From: Microbacterium terregens
GTDB lineage: Bacteria; Pseudomonadota; Alphaproteobacteria; Sphingomonadales; Sphingomonadaceae
DNA length: 64,000 nucleotides
Assembly: GCF_027922045.1 (NCBI RefSeq)
Contig: NZ_BSEX01000004.1
Location: 358,444-422,443, forward strand
Direction of reading: 5' to 3'
Shown here: positions 8,513-17,371 of the stretch, in pieces
Layout of the letters: each line of letters opens with the position of its first letter
Numbering within the stretch: position 1 is the first letter of the stretch
The notes under the pieces: model-generated
Seen by the model: the letters and a program-made list of their open reading frames with translations, nothing else
Database searches by the model: none
Told to the model about the DNA's origin: nothing
Translations under genes and position numbers: made by a program

Positions 8513-9313
8513 TCAGCGCAGCCGCGCGATCAGCGCCTGCGCGGCTGCCGGCGCGCGCACCTTCGCCCCGTTGATGCAGAACACATAGGTCTCACGCGGC
8601 TCCACCGGTGGCGGCGCGGCGTCGACATAGGGCAGCCCTTCCGGCACGCCGCCCGCAGCCCAGGTCTGCGCTGCCTGCGCCCAGCGATCGAGTGCGGCCG
8701 CCGCATAGCCCTCCGGCTCCGCCTCCTCCGCCGCCTCCAGCCGCGCATAGACGAAGTCGGCGGTCACATCGGCGATTGCGGGATAGCTGGTCGAATCAGC
8801 GAATACGATCGCCACCCCCGCCTCACGCGCCATTGCCACGAACTCGGGGACGGCAAAGCTCTCATGCCGCACCTGCACCGCATGGCGCAGCGCCACGCCT
8901 CCGTGGCGACCCGGCAGCAAGCGCAGGAATGCGGCGAAGTCGTCGGCGTCGAACTGCTTGGTCGCCATGAACTGCCACAGGATCGGGCCGAGCTTGTCCC
9001 CGAGTTCGACGATTCCCTGGTTCAGGAACCGCTCGATCGATTCGCCCGCTTCCCCAAGCACCTTGCGATTGGTGACGTAACGCGATCCCTTGACCGCGAA
9101 GACGAAGCCCTCGGGCGCCGTGTTCGCCCAATTGGCAAAGCTCGCCGGCTTCTGGCTGCCATGATAGGTCGCGTTGATCTCGATCGCGGTCAGCGCCCGC
9201 GACGCGAACTCCAGCTCGCGCTTCTGCGCCAGGCCTTCGGGATAGAAGGTGCCGCGCCAGGGCGGAAAGCTCCATCCGCCGATACCGACCCGCACCGCGC
9301 CATCCGCCATCAC
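8513..9313 (-). CDS. DUF72 (YecE-like) family protein
   Basis: 266 aa, TIM-barrel-like DUF72 family of unknown biochemical role. Typical features: RVGIGGWSFPPWRGTFYP at the N-terminus, AIEINATYHGSQKPASFANWA, FVFAVKGSRYVTN, and LGPILWQFMATKQFDADDFAAFLRLLP. The start may be 9313 or the adjacent in-frame ATG at 9310. Upstream gene of a probable two-gene operon with the gamma-CA-like protein. Confidence 0.88.
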   Translation of the reverse strand: MMADGAVRVGIGGWSFPPWRGTFYPEGLAQKRELEFASRALTAIEINATYHGSQKPASFANWANTAPEGFVFAVKGSRYVTNRKVLGEAGESIERFLNQGIVELGDKLGPILWQFMATKQFDADDFAAFLRLLPGRHGGVALRHAVQVRHESFAVPEFVAMAREAGVAIVFADSTSYPAIADVTADFVYARLEAAEEAEPEGYAAAALDRWAQAAQTWAAGGVPEGLPYVDAAPPPVEPRETYVFCINGAKVRAPAAAQALIARLR

Positions 9314-9453
9314 CGCTCTCCCGCACTGCTTGCAGCAGCTAGGACCGGGAGAAGCGCAGACGCAAGCTGGTTGCGCTTGGGAGAAAGATCAGAAGGAGGA
9401 GGAGCGCCGTGGCAAAGCCACGTCGTCGGTCGCCGCGTTGCGGCGCCGGCCGT

Positions 9454-9500
9454 GTCGCCGATCATTTCATGATGTGGCGCCGCCACATCATGACGGCGAC
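9454..9500. terminator. long hairpin immediately downstream of tRNA-Gly
   Basis: A perfect inverted repeat with 13-bp arms (TCATGATGTGGCG and its complement, one-base centre) at 9467-9493 is nested inside outer arms GTCGCCG (9454-9460) and CGGCGAC (9494-9500). It starts directly at the 3' CCA end of the minus-strand tRNA gene. There is no T-run behind it, so it may be an RNA-processing or termination structure, or a protein binding site. The rest of the gap between the DUF72 gene and the tRNA shows nothing I can identify. Confidence 0.5.
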
Positions 9501-9575
9501 TGGAGCGGGCGAAGGGATTCGAACCCTCGACCCCAACCTTGGCAAGGTTGTGCTCTACCCCTGAGCTACGCCCGC
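9501..9575 (-). tRNA. tRNA-Gly (anticodon GCC)
   Basis: The minus strand gives a full cloverleaf of 75 nt including an encoded CCA. Acceptor arms are GCGGGCG and CGCCCGC. The anticodon arm ACCTTGCCAAGGT has anticodon GCC. The T-arm contains GGTTCGAATCC, and the discriminator base is T, usual for tRNA-Gly. It is followed on its 3' side by a long hairpin. Confidence 0.97.
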
Positions 9576-9738
9576 TCTCTGGCGTTTCGCCGGTGTGCCC
9601 CGGCGAGGTGGGGCAACTAGCAGCGACTTTTAGACCCGACAACCCCCTTCTTGCACTTTTTCGAAAAGACTTGGCCTGCCGCATCCCAGCGCCCACATAG
9701 GCGGCCAACGCTGACCGCAATCGCAACAGGAGCACGCC

Positions 9739-10656
9739 TTGGCCACGCTTGGACTGTCCGCCGCCGAGAAGGAGGCCGTGGAAGCCTTCCGCCGCGACGT
9801 CGTCGAACCGTCGATGACCAAGCTGGTGATCATCGACTTCTGGGCGGAATGGTGCGGGCCGTGCAAGGCGCTCGGCCCCGTGCTCGAAAAGGTCGCCGCT
9901 GCCTATGCCGACAAGGGTGTGGTGCTGGCCAAGATCGACACCGACAAGAACCAGTTCATCGCCTCGCAATTCCAGGTGCGGTCGATCCCCACCGTCTATG
10001 CGATGTTCCAGGGCCAGCTGGTCGCCGACCTGACCCAGGCCCGCACCGAGAGCCAGCTCAAGGGCATGCTCGACCAGATCCTGCGCCAGCTGCCGGTGGA
10101 GCCCGGTGCCGCGGGAGAAGATGCCGGTGCCGATATCGAGCCCCTCGTCCAGATGGGCGAGGAGGTTCTCGCCGGCGGCGACGCCGAGCGGGCGCTGTCG
10201 ATTTTCGATCAGGTTGCCGAGATCGCGCCCGAGCATGCCGGCGTCGCCATCGGCCGCGTCCGTGCGCTGATGGCGCTCGGCCGCAACGAGGAGGCAGAGG
10301 CCGCGATCGCCGCCCTCCCCGCCGAGGCCGCGAAGAACCCGGAGGTCGAGCGCGCCCGCGCCGCCCTTGCGCTGGCACGGGAAGCGCAGCCGGTGGACGA
10401 TCTCGCCGGCCTCGCTGCCGAGGTGGCCACCAATCCGGAGGACCTGGATGCGCGCTTCCGGCTCGCCGGCGGGCAGATGGCGGCAGGTGACCGGGATTCG
10501 GCCGCGGCGACGCTGCTGTCGATCATCGCCGCCGATCGCGAGTGGAATGAGGGCGCTGCCCGCCAGCAGCTGTTGAAGCTCTTCGAAGCCGTCGGCCTGG
10601 AAGACCCGTGGGTGTCCGCGCAGCGTCGCAAGCTCTCCGCCGTCCTGTTCGGCTGA
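9739..10656 (+). CDS. cnoX: thioredoxin-TPR chaperone-like protein (CnoX/YbbN family)
   Basis: 305 aa: an N-terminal thioredoxin fold (about residues 10-115) followed by a helical TPR-like region. The active site is W38-C39-G-P-C42-K, so unlike E. coli CnoX it has an intact CGPC redox motif. The family holds unfolding proteins and can hand them to chaperones, and can also transfer redox equivalents. The start is TTG at 9739 with CAGGAG at 9727-9732; no ATG or GTG fits the N-terminus better. First gene of a tight plus-strand operon with the Lon-N, Trm112-like and 129 aa genes. Confidence 0.87.
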   Translation: MATLGLSAAEKEAVEAFRRDVVEPSMTKLVIIDFWAEWCGPCKALGPVLEKVAAAYADKGVVLAKIDTDKNQFIASQFQVRSIPTVYAMFQGQLVADLTQARTESQLKGMLDQILRQLPVEPGAAGEDAGADIEPLVQMGEEVLAGGDAERALSIFDQVAEIAPEHAGVAIGRVRALMALGRNEEAEAAIAALPAEAAKNPEVERARAALALAREAQPVDDLAGLAAEVATNPEDLDARFRLAGGQMAAGDRDSAAATLLSIIAADREWNEGAARQQLLKLFEAVGLEDPWVSAQRRKLSAVLFG

Positions 10657-10660
10657 GCGA

Positions 10661-11269
10661 ATGGCGACCCGCGTCTCGATCTTCCCGCTTTCGGGCGCGC
10701 TGCTGTTTCCAGGCATGCACCTGCCGCTGCACATCTTTGAGCCGCGCTATCGGGCGATGGTGTCCGACGCGCTCGCCCGCGATCGCCGGATCGGCATGAT
10801 CCAGCCGCGTGGGGACGGCGAGCGCCCGGCGCTGTTCGACATGGGCTGCGTCGGCCAGATCATCGACGTGGAGGCGCTGCCCGACGGCCGCTTCGACATC
10901 GTGCTGGAAGGCCTTGCGCGCTTCCGCGTGCTCCAGGAGCTCGATGTGGCGACCCCGTTCCGGCAGGTCGAGGCGGAACTGCTCCCGAACCAGCCCAGCG
11001 GCACGCTCGCGATCGCAGAGCGCGCCTCGCTGGAGATGGAGTCCCGCCGCTTCGCCGAGGTGCAGGGCTATGCGGTCGACTGGGAATCGGTGTCGCGCCT
11101 CGACGACGAGACGCTGGTGAACGGAATCGCCCAAATTGCGCCGTTCGATCCCGCGTCCAAGCAGGCGCTGCTGGAAGCGGACACGCTGTCGGGACGCGCG
11201 GAACTGATCGTGCAGCTGATGCAGTTCTTCGGCCGGCACGGCGACGAAGAAGGCAGGACCCTGCAATGA
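10661..11269 (+). CDS. LON N-terminal substrate-binding domain protein
   Basis: 202 aa protein consisting of the Lon protease N-domain alone: [34 protein letters not shown] at the N-terminus and a C-terminal helical part. It has no AAA or protease domain, so it cannot be a protease by itself. Stand-alone proteins like this are common in alphaproteobacteria, and their function is unknown. It begins 4 bp after the thioredoxin gene and overlaps the next gene by 4 bp (ATGA at 11266-11269). Confidence 0.88.
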   Translation: MATRVSIFPLSGALLFPGMHLPLHIFEPRYRAMVSDALARDRRIGMIQPRGDGERPALFDMGCVGQIIDVEALPDGRFDIVLEGLARFRVLQELDVATPFRQVEAELLPNQPSGTLAIAERASLEMESRRFAEVQGYAVDWESVSRLDDETLVNGIAQIAPFDPASKQALLEADTLSGRAELIVQLMQFFGRHGDEEGRTLQ

Positions 11270-11445
11270 CCAAGACGCTCGATCCCTGGCTGCTCTCGAT
11301 CCTGGTGTGCCCGGTGACGCGCACGCCGCTGCGCTGGGACGAGGATGCGCAGGAACTCATCTCGGAGGCGGCAGGGCTCGCCTATCCCGTCCGCGACGGC
11401 GTCCCCGTCATGCTGGTCGAGGAAGCCCGCCCGCTCGACGCATGA
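11266..11445 (+). CDS. Trm112-like / UPF0434 small protein
   Basis: 59 aa: [20 protein letters not shown], then an acidic middle, then [21 protein letters not shown], the signature of Trm112-like proteins (YcaR type). The first CP is present, but the second zinc-binding cysteine pair of longer Trm112 proteins is not, so it probably does not bind zinc in the classic way. Trm112 homologues activate methyltransferases in other organisms; that role here is only a possibility. It overlaps both neighbours by 4 bp. Confidence 0.85.
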   Translation: MTKTLDPWLLSILVCPVTRTPLRWDEDAQELISEAAGLAYPVRDGVPVMLVEEARPLDA

Positions 11446-11831
11446 GCGACGCGGACCTGAGCGGCGTCTGGCTGGGCATCTTCAACTATCCCGAGGATCT
11501 GCCGGCCACCAGCTTCCGCGCGACGCTCACGGACACGGGCGGACGGCTGGGCGGCACCATCGAGGAGATCGACGCGGTGATCCTGGTCGGGCGCCATCTC
11601 ACCTCCGCGCTCGACGGCACCCGCGATGGCCGGGCGGTGCGCTTCACCAAGTTCTACGCGCCCGTGAGCGAGGACTATGACGTCGTCGAATATCGCGGGA
11701 CGGTGAACGCGGAAGGCGACGAGATCACCGGCCATTGGCAAGTGCACGGCGCCTGGGGCGGCAGCTTCATCATGACGCGGCCGCAAGCGGCACCGGCACA
11801 GGCCGAGCAAAGCGACGCGGCGGAACGGTAG
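11442..11831 (+). CDS. conserved-looking protein of unknown function
   Basis: 129 aa, not recognised. [29 protein letters not shown] leads into alternating hydrophobic segments ([59 protein letters not shown]), suggesting a small beta-barrel, perhaps lipocalin-like, with no signal peptide. The last 18 residues are Ala/Gln/Glu-rich. Its ATG overlaps the previous stop (ATGA at 11442-11445), and codon use matches its neighbours, so it is a real gene at the end of the operon. Confidence 0.75.
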   Translation: MSDADLSGVWLGIFNYPEDLPATSFRATLTDTGGRLGGTIEEIDAVILVGRHLTSALDGTRDGRAVRFTKFYAPVSEDYDVVEYRGTVNAEGDEITGHWQVHGAWGGSFIMTRPQAAPAQAEQSDAAER

Positions 11832-11842
11832 TTTCCGCAACC

Positions 11843-11920
11843 GTGCTCCTGCGCAGGCAGGAGCCCAGGGTTACTGATCGCTGCGTTCGTGGCTCTGGGC
11901 TCCTGCCTGCGCAGGAGCAC
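11843..11920. repeat. extragenic palindrome, perfect 26-bp arms
   Basis: Positions 11843-11868 and 11895-11920 are exact inverted copies (arm core CTCCTGCGCAGGCAGGAG, itself a smaller palindrome) separated by 26 bases. It lies between two convergent genes, where it may also act as a bidirectional terminator. A diverged relative with GGGCTCCCGC arms is at 63620-63753. Confidence 0.8.
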
Positions 11921-11929
11921 GGAGCGCGC

Positions 11930-13147
11930 TCAGGCTAGCTCGCCCTGCAACAGCTTCGGCAGCTGCCCCGTCTCGCCGCGCGCCTCGGCCATGAAGCGCG
12001 CCTTGAGCGGCGGGATGCGATCGACTGCCGAGAGCCCGAACCGACGCACCGCGCTCGCGGTCTTGCCGGGGATGCCGAACAGCCGGGTGAGCCCGTCGGT
12101 CGCCGTCGCCACCGCCAGCGTGTCGAGCCCGCGCCAATGGCCATAGCGCTTGAGCAGGTGCGGATCGCCCAGGTCCATGCCCAGCCGCTTGCCCTCGACC
12201 AGCACCTCTACCAGCGCAGCCACGTCGCGCAGCCCCAGGTTGAGCCCTTGGCCAGCGATCGGGTGGATGCCGTGCGCCGCGTCGCCCACCAGCGCCAGCC
12301 GGTCGGCGGTGATCGTCGCGGCATGGTGAAAGCCGAGCGGATAGCTCGATCGCGGCGACAGCGGCCCCAGATGCCCCAGGAACCCGCCCATCCGCTTCGA
12401 CGCCTCGGCCAGCCAGCCGCGATCCGACAGCTTGAGCAGCCCCGGCGCGTCCTTGGCATCGACCGTCCAGACGATCGCCGAACGATGGCCGTTGGCGTCG
12501 TCGTTCATCGGCAGGATCGCGAACGGACCGGCCGGATAGAAGATCTCGTAGGCGACGTTCTCGTGGCTGTGCTCATGGTTCAGCGTCGCGATCATCGCGA
12601 CATGGTCATAGCTCCAGCGCGCCACCCGGATCCGCGCCGCTTCGCGCGTCGGCGAATTGCGTCCCTCGGCCGCAATCAGCAGCGGGGCGGTGAGCGTATC
12701 GCCCTTGTCGGTCACCACCGTCACCCCGTTGGGGCCGCGATCGACCGACACCGCTCGCGTGCGCATCCGGAGGTCCACGCCCGGCGCGGCCTCGGCAGCT
12801 TCGAGCAGCGCGCGGCGGATCGCCTTGTTCTCGTACATGACGCCGAGCGGTGGCGCGTCGGCATCGGGGACGAAGTCGAGCGCGCCGGGTGCCAGGCCGT
12901 CGGTCGCGCGGATCGCACGGATCGGGCAGCCCTTGCCCTCCAGCTGCTGCGCGATGCCCAGCGCCTCGAACATACGATGGCTGGCGCTTGCGATCGCCGA
13001 CGCGCGGCCGTCGAAGCCGGGTGCCAGGATCACCGCCGGATCGGCGGGATCGATCACGATCGCGGTGAGGCCATGGGCGGCGAGTGCGACGGCGAGCGTG
13101 CTGCCCACCAGTCCGCCGCCGAGGATAAGGACGTCCGCTTGCTGCAT
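11930..13147 (-). CDS. UbiH/UbiF/VisC-type FAD-dependent hydroxylase
   Basis: 405 aa flavoprotein monooxygenase of the ubiquinone-hydroxylase family. G10-G-G-L-V-G15 is the FAD-binding GxGxxG near the N-terminus. FDGRASAIASASHRMF is the family segment near residue 48. The C-terminal GDAAHGIHPIAGQGLNLGLRDVAAL is the second FAD motif, very typical of UbiH/VisC. Which ring position of ubiquinone it hydroxylates cannot be told. Start at the ATG at 13145-13147. Single gene by layout, convergent with the preceding plus-strand operon. Confidence 0.9.
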   Translation of the reverse strand: MQQADVLILGGGLVGSTLAVALAAHGLTAIVIDPADPAVILAPGFDGRASAIASASHRMFEALGIAQQLEGKGCPIRAIRATDGLAPGALDFVPDADAPPLGVMYENKAIRRALLEAAEAAPGVDLRMRTRAVSVDRGPNGVTVVTDKGDTLTAPLLIAAEGRNSPTREAARIRVARWSYDHVAMIATLNHEHSHENVAYEIFYPAGPFAILPMNDDANGHRSAIVWTVDAKDAPGLLKLSDRGWLAEASKRMGGFLGHLGPLSPRSSYPLGFHHAATITADRLALVGDAAHGIHPIAGQGLNLGLRDVAALVEVLVEGKRLGMDLGDPHLLKRYGHWRGLDTLAVATATDGLTRLFGIPGKTASAVRRFGLSAVDRIPPLKARFMAEARGETGQLPKLLQGELA

Positions 13148-13276
13148 GGCCGCCGGTGTAGTGCGGAAACCCGCCCGCGCAAAGGGCCGGGCCGATTGCC
13201 GCCGCCTTGACGGCGGAGTCGGCGCGCGCGATGCATCTTGCCGGTTTTTCTAAGATATTCGAGCGGGAAGAAGGTC

Positions 13277-15628
13277 ATGGCCAGCCAGGCGCAACCGATG
13301 GTGTGGCGCGACGCGATGCGCGCGGGGGCCGTTCGCAGCGGTGCGATGATCGGCGCAGCGGCGCTGTTCGTGCTGATGCTGCTCGTCGCGGTGGCGCTGA
13401 TCACCTATCACCCGAGCGACCCGTCGCTGAACACCGCCGCCGGCGCCACCATCGGCAATCGCGTGGGCGCACCCGGCGCCTATGTCGCGGACCTGCTGCT
13501 GACGATCTTCGGCGTGGCGGTCGGGCTGCTGATTCCGCTCGGCATCATCATCGCGGTCCGCCTGTGGCGCGACGTGCCCGTCGGCCGCTGGGGCGCGATG
13601 CTGCGCGATTGCGTGCTGGGCGTCGCGCTGATGGGCACCGCCCTCTCCTTCGTCTCGCACGAAGCGGTGACGGCGCTTCCCGGCGGCTGGGGAGGCGTGG
13701 TCGGCTGGTCGCTCGCCTCGCTCCTCCAGGCGTTGATCGAGTTCCTTCCCGATGCAACGGCGGTGCTGTGGACGCAGCGGGTCGTAGGACTGCTGGCCGG
13801 CATCGCAGGCGTGGTGCTGTGGGGCCGCGGCATGACGATCGAGCTGCCCGCCGGCGCGCTCCGCCTGCCCCGCCGCAGCGCGGCCGCCGACCTGATGGAC
13901 TGCGAGGACGAGGAAGAGGCGATGCCGCTCGCCGGCAGCCGCCGCATTGCGGTCGATCCCGAGGACGCCGAAGACCTTCCCTTCGAACCCCGCCCACGCA
14001 AGCTCGCCGAGCCCGAACGTCGTCCGCCGCCCACGATCGAGGACCGCGTCGCCGCGCCCTCGCCGGCCGCGCAGCCCAAGTCGGCGCAGCAATCGCTCGA
14101 CCTGCGCGACAATTTCGAGCTGCCGTCGATCGAGCTGCTCGCCCCGCCGCCGCCCAACAGCGGCCCCTCGGTGGACAAGGCGGCGCTGGAGCGCAACGCG
14201 CGCCTGCTCGAAAGCGTGCTGGACGACTTCAACGTCAAGGGCGCGATCGTGAAGGTGTCGCCGGGTCCCGTCGTCACCATGTACGAGCTAGAACCGGCAC
14301 CAGGCATCAAGGCGAGCCGCGTGATCCAGCTCGCCGACGACATCGCGCGCAACATGTCGGCGATCTCCGCCCGTGTCGCCACCATCCCCGGCCGCACCGT
14401 GATCGGGATCGAGCTGCCGAACGCGCGCCGCGAGACGGTGAACCTGCACGAGCTGATGGCGAGCCAGAGCTTCGCCGACCAGAATGCGCAGCTGCCGATC
14501 GTGCTGGGCAAGAACATCGCCGGCGATCCCGTCGTCGCCGACCTTGCGCCGATGCCCCACCTGCTGGTCGCTGGCACCACCGGCTCGGGCAAGTCGGTGG
14601 GCCTGAACTGCATGATCCTGTCGCTGCTCTACCGGCTGACGCCCAACCAGTGCCGCATGATCATGATCGACCCGAAGATGCTGGAACTCAGCATGTACAA
14701 GGGCATCCCCCACCTGCTCGCCGACGTGGTGACCGATCCGCCCAAGGCGGTGCGCGCGCTCAAATGGGCGGTGGAGACGATGGAGGACCGCTATCGCATG
14801 ATGGCGTCGGTCAACGTCCGCTCGCTGGGCTCGTTCAACGAAAAGGTCCGCGCCGCCAAGGCCAAGGGCCAGAAGCTCGGCCGCAAGGTGCAGACCGGCT
14901 ATCACCCGGAAACCGGCCAGCCGATGTACGAGGAAGAGACGCTCGACCTGCAGCCGCTGCCGCAGATCGTCGTGATCGTCGACGAGCTCGCCGACCTGAT
15001 GATGACGGCGGGCAAGGAAGTCGAGTTCCTGATCCAGCGCCTGGCGCAAAAGGCCCGCGCCGCCGGCATCCACCTGATCATGGCGACGCAGCGCCCGTCG
15101 GTCGACGTCATCACCGGCGTCATCAAGGCGAACCTGCCGACCCGAATCTCCTTCCACGTCACGTCCAAGATCGATTCGCGCACCATCCTGGGCGAGCAAG
15201 GCGCCGAGCAGCTGCTGGGCCGCGGCGACATGCTCTACATGCCCGGCGGCAAGCAGCTCGCGCGCGTTCACGGCCCGTTCGTGTCCGACGACGAGGTGCA
15301 GGCCGTGGCCGACTTCTGGCGCTCGCAGGGCGAGCCCGACTACATCGACGCGGTCACCAACGATCCCGGCGAGGACGGCGGCTTCAGCCTGGATGGTGCC
15401 CCCACCGGCGACGACAGCCCCGAGGACCAGCTCTATCGCAAGGCGTGCCAGCTCGTAGCCGAGAGCCAGAAGGCTTCTACCTCCTGGCTGCAGCGCCAGT
15501 TGCGCGTCGGCTACAACTCGGCCGCCCGCTTGATCGAGCGCATGGAGAAGGAAGGGCTCGTCTCGCGTCCGGACCATGTCGGCCGGCGCGAGGTGCTGAT
15601 GGATCCGGACGGCAGGCCACTGGCCTGA
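13277..15628 (+). CDS. ftsK: DNA translocase FtsK
   Basis: 783 aa septal DNA pump that clears and resolves chromosome dimers at division. The N-terminus has about four membrane helices (residues 20-190), then a Pro/Glu-rich linker shorter than in E. coli, then the RecA-like motor. Walker A is GTTGSGKSVGLN (about residues 433-444), and Walker B lies in QIVVIVDELADLMM. A C-terminal winged-helix gamma domain (YNSAARLIERMEKEGLVSRPDHVGRREVL region) recognises KOPS sequences. The start at 13277 has a purine-rich tract at 13265-13274. An upstream in-frame start at 13238 would add 13 residues and seems less likely. Confidence 0.95.
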   Translation: MASQAQPMVWRDAMRAGAVRSGAMIGAAALFVLMLLVAVALITYHPSDPSLNTAAGATIGNRVGAPGAYVADLLLTIFGVAVGLLIPLGIIIAVRLWRDVPVGRWGAMLRDCVLGVALMGTALSFVSHEAVTALPGGWGGVVGWSLASLLQALIEFLPDATAVLWTQRVVGLLAGIAGVVLWGRGMTIELPAGALRLPRRSAAADLMDCEDEEEAMPLAGSRRIAVDPEDAEDLPFEPRPRKLAEPERRPPPTIEDRVAAPSPAAQPKSAQQSLDLRDNFELPSIELLAPPPPNSGPSVDKAALERNARLLESVLDDFNVKGAIVKVSPGPVVTMYELEPAPGIKASRVIQLADDIARNMSAISARVATIPGRTVIGIELPNARRETVNLHELMASQSFADQNAQLPIVLGKNIAGDPVVADLAPMPHLLVAGTTGSGKSVGLNCMILSLLYRLTPNQCRMIMIDPKMLELSMYKGIPHLLADVVTDPPKAVRALKWAVETMEDRYRMMASVNVRSLGSFNEKVRAAKAKGQKLGRKVQTGYHPETGQPMYEEETLDLQPLPQIVVIVDELADLMMTAGKEVEFLIQRLAQKARAAGIHLIMATQRPSVDVITGVIKANLPTRISFHVTSKIDSRTILGEQGAEQLLGRGDMLYMPGGKQLARVHGPFVSDDEVQAVADFWRSQGEPDYIDAVTNDPGEDGGFSLDGAPTGDDSPEDQLYRKACQLVAESQKASTSWLQRQLRVGYNSAARLIERMEKEGLVSRPDHVGRREVLMDPDGRPLA

Positions 15629-15707
15629 GGCGGCGGCAATCCGGCTGAACGCCAGGAAACCGGCGAGTTCACGACGCGTTCAATCCCCCACGCCTAATCC
15701 TGGCCCC

Positions 15708-16337
15708 ATGATCTGGAGACGACCCATTCGCTTTCTCGCCCCCGCCGCCGCGATCGCGCTTGCCGCGCCCGTCGCCGTGCACGCGCAGGCCCCTGTCACG
15801 CTCGCGACCGTGCAGCAGCATCTGGCGCAGACCAACTCGATGACGGCCGCGTTCACCCAGACCGACCGCGCGGGCAAGGTGCTGACCGGAACGCTGACGC
15901 TCAAGAAGCCCGGCAAGATCCGCTTCCAATATGAGAAGGGCGTGCCGATCCTGGTGGTTTCGGATGGCAAGTCCCTCTACTTCCTCGATTATCAGGTCGG
16001 GCAGAAGCAGCGTTGGCCGATCGGGAACTCGCCCCTCGGCATCCTGCTCGATCCGTCCCGCGATGCGTCGCGCTATGCCCGCGTGCTTCCGGAGAGCGAC
16101 TCCCGCGTTGTGAGCGTCGAGGCCTATGATCCCAAGCATCCGGAATATGGCCGAATCACCCTGATCTTCGCACGCAGCGCCTCGGCACCCGCCGGGCTGA
16201 TGCTCCAGGGCTGGGTGACGCTGGACGCGCAGAACAACCGCACGACGATCCGCCTGTCCAACCAGCGGTTCAACGTGCCGGTCGCGGACAGCGCCTTCCG
16301 CTTCAACGAGCCGCGCCGCGGCACCAACCGCCGCTGA
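15708..16337 (+). CDS. LolA-like outer-membrane lipoprotein carrier family protein
   Basis: 209 aa exported protein. Residues 1-27 form a signal peptide ending VAVHAQA. The mature part has the LolA pattern: SMTAAFTQTDRAGKVLTGTLTLKKPGKIRFQY, then VVSDGKSLYFLDYQVGQ and PLGILLDPS. LolA carries lipoproteins through the periplasm; some members serve glycolipid export instead. It lies 79 bp after ftsK, as lolA does in several proteobacteria, which favours true LolA. Confidence 0.85.
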   Translation: MIWRRPIRFLAPAAAIALAAPVAVHAQAPVTLATVQQHLAQTNSMTAAFTQTDRAGKVLTGTLTLKKPGKIRFQYEKGVPILVVSDGKSLYFLDYQVGQKQRWPIGNSPLGILLDPSRDASRYARVLPESDSRVVSVEAYDPKHPEYGRITLIFARSASAPAGLMLQGWVTLDAQNNRTTIRLSNQRFNVPVADSAFRFNEPRRGTNRR

Positions 16338-16474
16338 ACGGATTCTTTCGATCCATTCATTCTGGCGACAGCTTTCACCCTTTAGAGGGTGTCTTGCGGA
16401 GTTGAGGCGCGTCCGGGATTTTCCCCCCTGTTGCCCGGGTTCTCAATTCCTGCCTGCGTGACGAACGCTAGGTC

Positions 16475-16506
16475 GGCCCTCGTTCCATGCCCCCGGAACG
16501 AGGGCC
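16475..16506 (+). terminator. Rho-independent-type terminator after the lolA-like gene
   Basis: Perfect 12-bp stem GGCCCTCGTTCC / GGAACGAGGGCC with an 8-nt loop, followed by TTTCC. It is 138 bp after the lolA-like stop and 67 bp before xth. The short T-run makes it a weak to medium terminator. Nothing else stands out in the 236 bp gap between the two genes. Confidence 0.65.
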
Positions 16507-16573
16507 TTTCCATTTCCGCGACAAACGCGCCGCGCTCTGGCGCCTTCCGGTCCCCATCGCTACATCGCGGGCG

Positions 16574-17371
16574 ATGACTGCGCCTCTTTCGATCGCCTCG
16601 TGGAACATCAACTCGGTTCGTTTCCGGATGGAGATCGTCGAGCGATTCCTGCGCGAAATCTCGCCCGACATCCTGTGCCTTCAGGAAACCAAGGTGGTGA
16701 ACGAGGACTTCCCGCACGCGCCGTTCCGATCGCTCGGCTACACGCACATCGCGATCAACGGCCAGCGGATGCACCATGGCGTGGCGATCCTGAGCCGCGT
16801 GCCGCTGGTCGAGGACGACCGGCTCGACTGGCAGGCCAATGGCGAGGCGCGGCACATCGGCGTGCGTCTGGAAAACGGCCTCCGGCTCGAGAACGTCTAT
16901 ATTCCCGCCGGTGGTGACGTGCCGGACCGGGAGGTGAACCCCAAGTTCGGCCAGAAGCTCGACTTCCTGGAACGGATGACGCGCTGGTCCGAAGGCTTGG
17001 CGGGCATTCCCACGCTGCTGGTCGGGGACTTCAACGTCGCCCCGCTCGAAAGCGACGTCTGGAGCCACAAGGCGCTTCTCGACGTGGTGAGCCATACGCC
17101 GATCGAGATCGAAGCGCTGGCGCGCCTACAGGCGGCGAACGACTGGGTAGACCTTGGTCGCCACTTCGCACCGGCCCCCGAGCGGCTGTTCACCTGGTGG
17201 AGCTATCGCGCAAAGGATTGGGCAGCTTCCGATCGCGGCCGCCGGCTCGATCACATGTGGGCGAGCCGCGACGTCGCCGCCAAGGCAACCGGCCACAAGG
17301 TCTTCGAGCATTGCCGCAGCTGGCTGAAGCCCAGCGACCATATCCCGATCCTCACCGAGTTCGCGCTTTGA
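16574..17371 (+). CDS. xth: exodeoxyribonuclease III
   Basis: 265 aa AP endonuclease / 3' exonuclease for base-excision repair. IASWNINSVRFRMEIVERFL at the N-terminus, ILCLQETKV with the metal-binding Glu, VGDFNVAPLESDVW with the catalytic Asp/Asn, and the C-terminal SDHIPI histidine are all present. The frame is open back to 16487, but that upstream ATG sits in the loop of a terminator hairpin, so 16574 (MTAPLSIASWN) is preferred. Its TGA overlaps the TTG start of ribA. Confidence 0.94.
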   Translation: MTAPLSIASWNINSVRFRMEIVERFLREISPDILCLQETKVVNEDFPHAPFRSLGYTHIAINGQRMHHGVAILSRVPLVEDDRLDWQANGEARHIGVRLENGLRLENVYIPAGGDVPDREVNPKFGQKLDFLERMTRWSEGLAGIPTLLVGDFNVAPLESDVWSHKALLDVVSHTPIEIEALARLQAANDWVDLGRHFAPAPERLFTWWSYRAKDWAASDRGRRLDHMWASRDVAAKATGHKVFEHCRSWLKPSDHIPILTEFAL

